Shown here: one piece after another, positions 32,261 through 39,370 of the stretch
Numbering within the stretch: position 1 is the first letter of the stretch
Layout: each line of letters begins with the position of its first letter
From: Pseudoxanthomonas suwonensis J47
GTDB taxonomy: Bacteria > Pseudomonadota > Gammaproteobacteria > Xanthomonadales > Xanthomonadaceae
Direction: 5' to 3'
Assembly (NCBI RefSeq): GCF_000513955.1
Contig: NZ_AZUZ01000001.1
Span: forward strand, 1-48,586
DNA length: 48,586 nt
The notes under the pieces: model-generated
The model's input: the letters and a program-made list of their open reading frames with translations, nothing else
Database searches by the model: none
Told to the model about the DNA's origin: nothing
Translations under genes and position numbers: made by a program

Positions 32261-32280
32261 GCCCCGCACGCGGGCGGGGC
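32261..32280 (-). other. rpsB-tsf intercistronic hairpin
   Basis: GCCCCGC (32261-32267) and GCGGGGC (32274-32280) form a 7-bp stem in the 162-base gap between rpsB and tsf. Intercistronic hairpins that trim read-through between these genes are known in E. coli; the same role here is inferred. The remaining gap is GC-rich with no ORF of note. Confidence 0.4.
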
Positions 32281-32393
32281 AGGGGCGTGGCCGTCGCGCG
32301 CGGACGCGCGGGCTGGCCTGGCCCGGCCGCGGGCAGCACGCAGGGCCGCCCGCGGGACAGCGGCGGCCGCGCATGGCGGCCGCCTGGCGTGGC

Positions 32394-33209
32394 TTACTCG
32401 GCGGCGGCCGACTCGCCTTCCTCGGCCTTGCCCTTGCGCGGACCCTTCCTGGCCGGGGCGCGGCGGGCGCCCTTGCCCTCGTCGGCTTCGACGAAGTCGC
32501 TTTCGGTCACGGTGGCCGCGTGCGGAGCGGCGGCCTTGCCTTCCAGCACGGCGTCGGCGGCGGCGCGGGCGTACAGCTGGACGGCGCGGATGGCGTCGTC
32601 ATTGCCCGGGATGGGGTAGTCGACCAGGTTCGGGTCGTAGTTGGTGTCGACGACGGCGACCACCGGGATGCCGAGCTTCTTGGCTTCCTTGATGGCGATG
32701 TCCTCGTGGCCGATGTCGATCACGAACAGGGCGTCCGGCAGGCGGTTCATGTCCTTGATGCCGCCCAGCGAGGCTTCCAGCTTGTCGCGCTCGCGGCGCA
32801 GGCCCAGCACTTCGTGCTTGACCAGCTTCTCGAAGGTGCCGTCGGTCTCGGCGGCTTCCAGCTCCTTCAGGCGGGCGACCGACTGCTTCACGGTGCGGAA
32901 GTTGGTCAGGGTGCCGCCCAGCCAGCGCTGGGTCATGTACGGCATGCCGCAACGCTCGGCCTCTTCCTTCATCGCCTCGCGCGCGCTGCGCTTGGTGCCC
33001 AGGAACAGGATGGTGCCGCGCTTCTGCGCGATGCCCGAGATGAAGTTCATCGCGTCCTGGAACAGCGGGACGGTCTTCTCGAGGTTGATGATGTGGATCT
33101 TGCCGCGGGCGCCGAAGATGTACGGGGCCATCTTCGGGTTCCAGTAACGGGTCTGGTGGCCAAAGTGCACGCCGGCTTCCAGCATCTGGCGCATGGTGAT
33201 CTGGGGCAT
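32394..33209 (-). CDS. rpsB: 30S ribosomal protein S2
   Basis: A 271-residue S2 protein. [46 protein letters not shown] and [13 protein letters not shown] are the family landmarks. It is about 30 residues longer than E. coli S2 (241) through a C-terminal tail rich in Lys, Ala, Glu and Gly (about 220-271), a lineage-type extension that is probably disordered. It heads the rpsB-tsf transcript. Confidence 0.97.
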   Translation of the reverse strand: MPQITMRQMLEAGVHFGHQTRYWNPKMAPYIFGARGKIHIINLEKTVPLFQDAMNFISGIAQKRGTILFLGTKRSAREAMKEEAERCGMPYMTQRWLGGTLTNFRTVKQSVARLKELEAAETDGTFEKLVKHEVLGLRRERDKLEASLGGIKDMNRLPDALFVIDIGHEDIAIKEAKKLGIPVVAVVDTNYDPNLVDYPIPGNDDAIRAVQLYARAAADAVLEGKAAAPHAATVTESDFVEADEGKGARRAPARKGPRKGKAEEGESAAAE

Positions 33210-33473
33210 TGCTTGGTAACTCCTGGCAGTGGAACCGCTGTTTCGCCCGGCGGTGCGTCATGGTTATGACCGCGCGGGGGCGCGGCCCTGGCGGGTCGCG
33301 CGACGGTTCCGGGGTTGGGCCTCCCTGGCGCTTCCGTGTCCGAACCCGCTTCTCGAAGCAGGCACCCCGGCACGGAGGGTGGCGACAGGTGTGTATTCGC
33401 CGGGCCGGACGGAGCCGGCGCATCCCCGCCCGGCGTGGGCGGCCCGGAGACCGGGCGGAGGGATAGCTGCGGG

Positions 33474-33503
33474 AGTATAGCCGTCCGGCGGCCCCCCGGC
33501 AAA
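33474..33503 (-). promoter_or_regulatory. Candidate rpsB promoter with long leader
   Basis: On the minus strand TATACT (33479 to 33474) is a good -10, with TTTGCC (33503 to 33498) as a weak -35 at 18 bases. A start near 33467 would give rpsB a 5' leader of about 255 bases, long enough for the S2-binding autoregulatory leader known upstream of rpsB in gammaproteobacteria. The stretch 33210-33473 shows no gene. Confidence 0.45.
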
Positions 33504-33520
33504 CGCCCCCCCTTGGGGCG
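33504..33520 (-). terminator. Weak terminator after the pilus operon
   Basis: CGCCCC and GGGGCG form a 6-bp stem with a 5-base loop, followed by GTTTG on the minus strand. It lies 33 bases beyond the tip-protein stop and directly before the rpsB promoter, so it could insulate rpsB from the pilus operon. The U-tract is short. Confidence 0.4.
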
Positions 33521-33552
33521 ACTGGGGTCCAGGGGCGCGGAGGAGCCGGATG

Positions 33553-34572
33553 TCAGTAGGTCAGGGTGACGGTGACCGTATCCGAATAGTTGCCCGGCAC
33601 GGCCTCCGGCTGGGCGGGCACCAGGCCGTAGACGGTGACGGTGATGGTGCTCCCGTTGGCCGCGGTGGTGTGGGTGTAGCTGTCGGCGGCAGCATTGCCC
33701 CACTGCTGGGTGCGACCCGGATCGCGGTACAGGTTGTAGCGCACGTAGCTGCCGCTGCCGGCCATGCGTCGCGAGCCGCCGGCGTGGTTCAGGCCCTCGT
33801 TCAGCCCCAGCCGCCACGAGGTCTGCGGCGGGCAGCTGACTGCGATCGTGGAGGTGGCCGCGATCGCCGTACCGGGCGGGGGCGTCTGCCCGAAGTCCAG
33901 GTCGGCGGCGGTGATCCGGGCCACGCAGCTGTTGTCGTAGTCCGCCAGGACGCCGGAGGAATTGAACGAGGTCTCGCCGCCGCCCAGGCCGCCGCTGCTG
34001 CAGTCCGCACTGGCGGTGAACGGCTCGTTGGCGTAGCGCCAGCGCAGGATGCCGCTGGTGTTCTGTTCCTGGTAGCTGCCGGCAGCCGCGCTCGTCTGCC
34101 CGGGATAGACCAGCCCGTAAATGGGCGCGTTGGCGGAGATCTGCCTGCCGTTCGCCACCGTCATCGGGAACCGGTAGGGCGGCAGGGTGCCGGGCGGGCC
34201 GAGCTTGCCGGTATGCGAGCTGTCGGAGAACAGGTCGTACGACAGGTAGGTCTGCCTGCTGTGGTTGATCATCCGCCGGGTCGGTTGGCCGTTGCTGTAT
34301 TGGCCGGGGCCCACGTAGAGGCACAGATCGAAGTACAGCACCGGCGCCGAGGTGTAGTTCTGGCAGACGTAGGTGATCGACGAGGTGGCGCTCTTGCCGT
34401 TTGCGTTGACGCTTCCGAAGTTCAGCCCGAAAGAGCCGGATATGTGGCAGGTCTGCGCCAGTGCGGCCAGCGGCATGCAGGCCAGCACCGCGGCGACCAG
34501 CCATGCGGACAGGCGCCGCGCCAGGCGCGGCCGGTCGGCCCCGCGGAAGGCGGGATGATCGGTCAATGGCAC
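33553..34572 (-). CDS. Two-domain spore-coat-U pilus tip protein (CsuE-like)
   Basis: A 339-residue exported protein with a signal peptide (cleavage near residue 39, LAALA/Q). It contains two spore coat U (SCPU) domains, about 40-185 and 205-339. Each has a paired Cys pattern, and the second ends in the donor-strand style GNYSDTVTVTLTY that matches the end of the major pilin. Two-domain SCPU proteins at the operon end are the tip adhesins of archaic chaperone-usher pili, as in CsuE of Acinetobacter. The first domain would be the surface-binding one. Its start overlaps the usher stop by 10 bases. The binding target is unknown. Confidence 0.8.
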   Translation of the reverse strand: MPLTDHPAFRGADRPRLARRLSAWLVAAVLACMPLAALAQTCHISGSFGLNFGSVNANGKSATSSITYVCQNYTSAPVLYFDLCLYVGPGQYSNGQPTRRMINHSRQTYLSYDLFSDSSHTGKLGPPGTLPPYRFPMTVANGRQISANAPIYGLVYPGQTSAAAGSYQEQNTSGILRWRYANEPFTASADCSSGGLGGGETSFNSSGVLADYDNSCVARITAADLDFGQTPPPGTAIAATSTIAVSCPPQTSWRLGLNEGLNHAGGSRRMAGSGSYVRYNLYRDPGRTQQWGNAAADSYTHTTAANGSTITVTVYGLVPAQPEAVPGNYSDTVTVTLTY

Positions 34573-36977
34573 TGCAGTTCTCCCAGGTCGATCCAGCCGC
34601 GCGCAGGCAGCGTGGCGGGCAACAAAACGGAGCAGGCCGCCGTGGCAGCCCGCAGGCGGCCCCCGGCGGGCGGGTTCTCGAGGTAGACGAGGCCGTCATG
34701 GCCGACGGTGGCCACAGGGCTGCCGTCTTCCGCACGCAGCTGCGTGCCCGGCGCCAGCCACTGGCCCCGCGCGTCGCGCACGGCGAACTGCACCGCCACG
34801 ACGGCGTGCATGCGGAAGCGCGCCAGCATGCCGCTGGCCGTCGCCGGCACCGCGCTGAGCCGGGTGCGGCCGACGCTGATGTCAGGCGGCAGCAGCAGCG
34901 GGTCGATCGACAGGTCGTTCTTCTGCCAGGCGTTGAGCGGCGTCACCAGCAGCAGGCCGTGTTCGTCGGTGGTGCCGACCAGGCGGTTCTCGAGCTTCAC
35001 CGGTACGTCGGGGATGCCGTCGGTGGAGACCACGGCGAAAGCGTCATAGGCCTGGCGCATCGGGAACAGGCGGCCCTGCATCAGCAGGACGCCGCCAGAG
35101 GCATTGGCATAGGCGAGGGTGTTCCCGGCGTTCCAGCGCTGCGCGCCCACGCGCCACTGGCCATGGCGCGCGAGCCGGCTCAGCTCCGCCTGGCCGCCGG
35201 CCTGGTCGCCGCTGCTGGCCTGCACGCGCCAGCCCCAGTCCTCCTGGTCCATGCCGGCCGAGCGCGACGCGCCTACCGAGGCGGTGCTGCCGCGCTCCTG
35301 CCTGCTGGCGCTGGCCCAGGCCTGGTGCTGCCGTCCGAGCGGGATCGACAGGTACAGGTTGCCGCTGGTGCCGGAGCCGCGTTCCAGGTCGTGGTTGAAG
35401 CTGAGGCTCAGGTGTGCGCCGGACAGGCCGCGGCCGAACGACTGCGACCAGGTGAAGCCGGCATAGCGCGACGACGGCTGGTCGAACGTGTCCTGGCGCA
35501 CGTAGCTGGCGGCCAGGTGGCCGCGGCCGAGGCCGACGCCGGCGAACACCAGGTCGGTGCGTGCCGGCAGGAGCGAGCCTTCCATGCTGGCGACGTCGCG
35601 GAAAGCACGGTCGCGGCGCAGGGTCGAGGCATCCACGTTGAAGCGCCGTCCCTGCCACTGGTATCCGAAGGCCTGCTGCGTGCCGCGGCCGGCCCCGGAA
35701 CGGCTGGAGGCGTACGAAGCGCTGGCCACGCCGCCCCTGCGGCCCACCAGCCACACCGCGCCGGCACCGGCCATGTCCAGGCCGCGGGTGGTCTCCGCAT
35801 GCGCTTCGAGGGTGAGCCGGTCGCCCGCACCATGGCGGAAGCTGCCGCTGGCCATCGCGTCTTCGGCGTAGGCGAATGATTCCCGACCATATTCGCGGCG
35901 CAGCTTGCCGGCCTCGAACGACCAGTCGCTCAGGCCGCCCTGCAGCAGCTGGCGCGCGTTGTACAGGGAGAAGGAGAGGGTGCGGCTTTGCCCGTTGATG
36001 TCCGTCACCACCAGCTGCGCCTGCCCGACGCCGCTGAGGATGGGGGTGCCGTCGATCCGGAACTGGCCCGGGCCCACCTGCTGCTGGGCCTGGCGGATGC
36101 CATCGACGAACAGGTCCACCGTCGAGGGCAGGGCCGCCTCGCCGGCGAACGAGGCCAGCGGCACGGTCACCCGGTACGGCTGCAGGCTGAAGTCGCGCGA
36201 CACGCGGATGCCGCCGAAGCGCGTGGAACGGGTCCAGTCGAGCTGGCCGCCAATGCCGTCGCCGATGCGGACGCTGACCATACGCTCCGGGAAGTCGAGC
36301 TGCCAGGAGGTGTCCAGGCGCACGCCGCTCGACGAGGTTTCCGGCCGGTCGCTGGAACGCAGTACGCCGCTGCTGCGCCACACCCCGGGGCCGGTGCCGA
36401 ACAGGCGCAGCTCGTACCAGTTGCTGAGGCTGCGGCTGTGGCGGTCGCCCTGGGCGAATACGTCGTAGTTGAGCAGCAGGCCCGGCGCGCGCGTTTCCGG
36501 CGCCAGGGTCGGGGCGGGCGGCGGGGCATAGCCGAAGGTGGCGGCAGGCCCGGACAGCAGTGCGACCGGCACCATCAGGTGCAGGCGCTGCAGCGAGGCG
36601 TCGTAGCTCACCGCGACGCCGGGGATCTCCTCCAGAACGACCGGTGCGCCGGCCGCATCGCCGTCGCTTCCCGGCCATGCCAGGCCGAGTGCGCGCAACG
36701 TTTCCGGATCGGCGACGAGGCGGCCATCGACCAGGCCGACGCGGGCGAGCTGGCCGGTCGGCGCCTGGTTGATCACCACTTCCAGGAAAAGCTGCGTCGC
36801 CCCGTCCGGCAGGCTTTCGGGTCCGGCGTCGACCAGCTCGAGCATGCCCCCGCCGACGCTGCCGGTAGCCAGGGCTGCGGTGCGCATGTCGGCGACGGCG
36901 TGCGGCGCGGCCAGGATCGCCGCGAGGCTAGTGGCCAGGACCGTCCAGCGGCAACGGCTGCGCTTGCAGGTCGTCAT
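34563..36977 (-). CDS. Outer membrane usher of archaic chaperone-usher pilus
   Basis: An 804-residue FimD/CsuD-type usher. A signal peptide (about 1-29) and an N-terminal chaperone-binding domain (about 40-160) are followed by a 24-strand barrel with text such as LLNYDVFAQGDRHSRSLSNW and RGGLSDWSFEAGKLR-like segments, then C-terminal domains ending in Cys-His. Ushers gate pilin polymerisation across the outer membrane. It is slightly shorter than classical ushers (about 850), as archaic ones often are. The ATG at 36977 is required for the signal peptide, so its first 50 bases lie inside the chaperone gene. Confidence 0.88.
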   Translation of the reverse strand: MTTCKRSRCRWTVLATSLAAILAAPHAVADMRTAALATGSVGGGMLELVDAGPESLPDGATQLFLEVVINQAPTGQLARVGLVDGRLVADPETLRALGLAWPGSDGDAAGAPVVLEEIPGVAVSYDASLQRLHLMVPVALLSGPAATFGYAPPPAPTLAPETRAPGLLLNYDVFAQGDRHSRSLSNWYELRLFGTGPGVWRSSGVLRSSDRPETSSSGVRLDTSWQLDFPERMVSVRIGDGIGGQLDWTRSTRFGGIRVSRDFSLQPYRVTVPLASFAGEAALPSTVDLFVDGIRQAQQQVGPGQFRIDGTPILSGVGQAQLVVTDINGQSRTLSFSLYNARQLLQGGLSDWSFEAGKLRREYGRESFAYAEDAMASGSFRHGAGDRLTLEAHAETTRGLDMAGAGAVWLVGRRGGVASASYASSRSGAGRGTQQAFGYQWQGRRFNVDASTLRRDRAFRDVASMEGSLLPARTDLVFAGVGLGRGHLAASYVRQDTFDQPSSRYAGFTWSQSFGRGLSGAHLSLSFNHDLERGSGTSGNLYLSIPLGRQHQAWASASRQERGSTASVGASRSAGMDQEDWGWRVQASSGDQAGGQAELSRLARHGQWRVGAQRWNAGNTLAYANASGGVLLMQGRLFPMRQAYDAFAVVSTDGIPDVPVKLENRLVGTTDEHGLLLVTPLNAWQKNDLSIDPLLLPPDISVGRTRLSAVPATASGMLARFRMHAVVAVQFAVRDARGQWLAPGTQLRAEDGSPVATVGHDGLVYLENPPAGGRLRAATAACSVLLPATLPARGWIDLGELQCH

Positions 36978-37728
36978 TGAGTCTCGCCTTCAGGGACTGG
37001 CCCGGCTTCAGGGGGGAGGCGAGGGGCACCGGCCAGGCCATGCTGCGACCGGCGAGCACGTATCCCAGCAGGCCCTGGTTGACAGGTCTTTCGCTGCCAT
37101 CGGCCTCGACCAGCACCAACTGGCTGAGCTTGAGCCGCGTAGCTCCGCCATTGCTGGCCAGCAGGCGGCTGCCGCCTGCATCCGGCTCCAGGCTGAAACG
37201 CACCGGCGACAGGTCGGCCAGGGGCGCCCGGTCGGGGCCGGTCGACGCCTGTTGCGCCAGCGTGGTGGCGGGCGCGACGAACACCGGGATCGAATAGCGC
37301 AGGAGGAACTGCAGGCCCTTGCGCTCTTCGTCGGGTGCGGCGGGCAGCTCGTCGATGAGCAGGCGGTAGCTGCGCTCGCGCGGTTGCGCCGAAGGCTGCA
37401 GGCGGATGATGCGGACCATCTGCCTGCCGCCGGGCGCGACCTCGAGCATGGCCGGGCTGGCGACCAGGTCCTGGCTGCTTTCGAGCACGTCCTCGCCGCC
37501 GGCCTGGTCCCAGGCCTGGACCCGCACCTGGGCATGGAGCGGCCGGGTGCCGGTGTTGCTCAGCCAGACGGCTGCCGCCTGCTGCCGAGCCCCGAACTCG
37601 AGCGTGATCGGAGAGACCTGCAGGTCGGCGGCGCCGGCGGCGGCCGACGCCATCGTCATGAGCGCCGCCAGGGATGCCAGGGCCGCATGGCGCAGGCGCG
37701 CCATGCGGAAGGAGATCGCTGCCTTCAT
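36928..37728 (-). CDS. Periplasmic pilus chaperone (PapD/CsuC type)
   Basis: A 266-residue two-domain immunoglobulin-like chaperone with a signal peptide (about 1-33). Domain 1 begins LQVSPITLEFGARQQAAAVW, with the G1-strand region QFLLRYSIPVFVAP; RERSYRLLIDELP is the conserved F1-G1 neighbourhood. It would hold pilin and tip subunits by donor-strand complementation and pass them to the usher. It lies between the pilin and usher genes. The coding sequence overlaps the usher by 50 bases, so its last 16 residues are read in a second frame. Confidence 0.88.
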   Translation of the reverse strand: MKAAISFRMARLRHAALASLAALMTMASAAAGAADLQVSPITLEFGARQQAAAVWLSNTGTRPLHAQVRVQAWDQAGGEDVLESSQDLVASPAMLEVAPGGRQMVRIIRLQPSAQPRERSYRLLIDELPAAPDEERKGLQFLLRYSIPVFVAPATTLAQQASTGPDRAPLADLSPVRFSLEPDAGGSRLLASNGGATRLKLSQLVLVEADGSERPVNQGLLGYVLAGRSMAWPVPLASPLKPGQSLKARLNDDLQAQPLPLDGPGH

Positions 37729-37750
37729 GGCCGTGTGCGACCTTCGTGGA

Positions 37751-38248
37751 TCAGAAGGTCAGGGTGGCGGTCACGACATCGCTGTAGTCGCCGGCCTCTT
37801 CGTTACCCACCAGGGTGGCGACGGCATAGACGTCGTGCACGATCCGGTAGGCGTTGCCGAGACCGTCGCCCTCGCCGGTGACGTCCAGCCCGTCGGCAGC
37901 CATGCCCCAGACGGAGGTACGGGCGCTGTCCTGGTACAGCTCGTAGGCGATCTCGTGCGAGTTGGGGCCGGCCATGTGGCGGTCGCCGGAAAAACCCTCA
38001 TCCAGGGAAAGGGAGTAGGGGGTGCCGTTGGTGCACTCCACGACGATCTCGCCCTCCTGCTCGACGGTGCCCGGCGTCGGGACGGTGGCGTCGAAGACGA
38101 TGTCGCTGCTGGTCAGGATGTTGCAGGTCTCCTGGATCTCGATCTTGACCTCGAAGGTATCGGTCACCGGAGAGGCCGCCATCGCGGTGCCCGCAAACCC
38201 GGCGGCGGCGACGACGGTGGCGAGGAGGGTGGTCTTGAACAGGTTCAT
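37751..38248 (-). CDS. Spore-coat-U domain major pilin (CsuA/B-like)
   Basis: A 165-residue exported pilin with a signal peptide (cleavage near AMA/ASP, residue 24) and a single SCPU domain. Cys residues in ETCNIL and VVECTNGT should form the family disulfide. The C-terminus ends GDYSDVVTATLTF, the alternating donor pattern of archaic pili. It is the first gene of the operon and the only single-domain subunit, so it is the likely rod subunit. The ATG at 38248 has GGAGT at good spacing and begins the signal peptide. Confidence 0.85.
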   Translation of the reverse strand: MNLFKTTLLATVVAAAGFAGTAMAASPVTDTFEVKIEIQETCNILTSSDIVFDATVPTPGTVEQEGEIVVECTNGTPYSLSLDEGFSGDRHMAGPNSHEIAYELYQDSARTSVWGMAADGLDVTGEGDGLGNAYRIVHDVYAVATLVGNEEAGDYSDVVTATLTF

Positions 38249-38407
38249 TCCGTACTCCGTTGGTTCCAAGGTGGGTTGCAGCCGCCGGTGACAGCGCAGG
38301 AACCGTGCCAAGTAGGTGAACCCTCTAATTGGCGATTTAATTCACGGGTGCACGGAAGGCTGGAAGCCGGGCCTCCGGTTCAGGTTCACGAAATATTTGT
38401 GATCCAG

Positions 38408-38463
38408 TTGGTCAATTTTGGTCCAATTGGTCCAAATTTTTGACCAGCATCACGCTTTTGGTC
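38408..38463. promoter_or_regulatory. Phased TTGGTC motifs in AT-rich pocket
   Basis: TTGGTC occurs at 38408, 38418, 38427 and 38458, that is at steps of 10, 9 and 31 bases (about one, one and three helix turns), with an inverted GACCA at 38442. The stretch 38320-38470 is AT-rich in an otherwise GC-rich window and lies between the divergent pilus operon and map. This looks like a multi-site regulator binding region. The regulator is unknown. Confidence 0.5.
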
Positions 38464-38556
38464 CTAATCAAGACCGGTCCCGACCTGGGCCGGACCACCT
38501 GGCCGGAACCGGAAGGCGGAGCGGGGGCGGTCCCGGCCATGGAACGGCCCGTCGCG

Positions 38557-38584
38557 TTCAGGATCGGCGCGGATCGGCGATAAT
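38557..38584 (+). promoter_or_regulatory. Candidate promoter giving leaderless map mRNA
   Basis: GATAAT (38579-38584) is a good -10, six bases before the map ATG; the -35 TTCAGG (38557-38562, spacer 16) is weak. Transcription would start at or next to the A of the start codon. No ribosome binding site is present. Confidence 0.45.
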
Positions 38585-38590
38585 CCCCGC

Positions 38591-39370
38591 ATGACCCTGC
38601 ACCTCAAGACCCCAGAAGAAATCGAGAAGATGCGCGTCGCCGGCCGCCTGGCCGCCGAGGTGCTCGAGATGATCACGCCCTACGTCAAGCCGGGCGTGAC
38701 CACCGAGGAACTGGACCGCATCTGCCACGACCACATCGTCAACGTGCAGGGAGCCATCCCGGCCAATGTCGGCTACCGCGGCTACCCGAAGACCACGTGC
38801 ACGTCGGTCAACAACGTGATCTGCCACGGCATCCCGAGCCCGCACAAGGTCCTCAAGGACGGCGACATCCTCAACATCGACGTCACCGTCATCAAGGACG
38901 GCTGGCACGGCGATACCAGCCGCATGTACTACGTCGGCACCCCGTCGGTGATGGCGCGGCGCCTGGTCGAGACCACCTTCCAGGCCATGTGGCGCGGCAT
39001 CCGCGCGGTGAAGCCGGGCGCGACCCTGGGCGACATCGGCCACGCCATCCAGGAATACGCCGAGGCCGAGCGCTTCTCGGTGGTGCGCGAGTACTGCGGC
39101 CACGGCATCGGCAAGGTCTACCACGACGAACCGCAGGTGCTGCACTACGGGCGTCCGGGCCAGGGCCTGGTGCTCAAGCCGGGCATGACCTTCACCATCG
39201 AGCCGATGATCAACGAGGGCACCCGCCACACCAAGGTGCTGCCGGACGGCTGGACCGTGGTCACCAAGGACCGCAAGCTCTCGGCGCAGTGGGAGCACAT
39301 GGTCGCGGTGACCGAGGACGGGGTGGACGTGCTGACGCTGGCCCCCGGCCAGCAGCCTCCGCCGGCGTGA
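38591..39370 (+). CDS. map: Methionine aminopeptidase type I
   Basis: A 259-residue enzyme removing N-terminal Met from new proteins. The two-metal site residues lie in LNIDVTVIKDGWHGDTSR (two Asp), CGHGIGKVYH (His), TIEPMI (Glu) and WEHMVAVTEDG (Glu). Length and text match E. coli Map (264). No ribosome binding site precedes the ATG, and a promoter-like GATAAT six bases upstream suggests a leaderless transcript. Its stop overlaps the GTG of glnD. Confidence 0.96.
   Translation: MTLHLKTPEEIEKMRVAGRLAAEVLEMITPYVKPGVTTEELDRICHDHIVNVQGAIPANVGYRGYPKTTCTSVNNVICHGIPSPHKVLKDGDILNIDVTVIKDGWHGDTSRMYYVGTPSVMARRLVETTFQAMWRGIRAVKPGATLGDIGHAIQEYAEAERFSVVREYCGHGIGKVYHDEPQVLHYGRPGQGLVLKPGMTFTIEPMINEGTRHTKVLPDGWTVVTKDRKLSAQWEHMVAVTEDGVDVLTLAPGQQPPPA

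Noticed and set aside
33553-38248. Pilus operon as a recent foreign island
   Set aside because: GC content and codon use look like the neighbours. No integrase, tRNA or direct repeats flank it; only the 5' intergenic patch is AT-rich.
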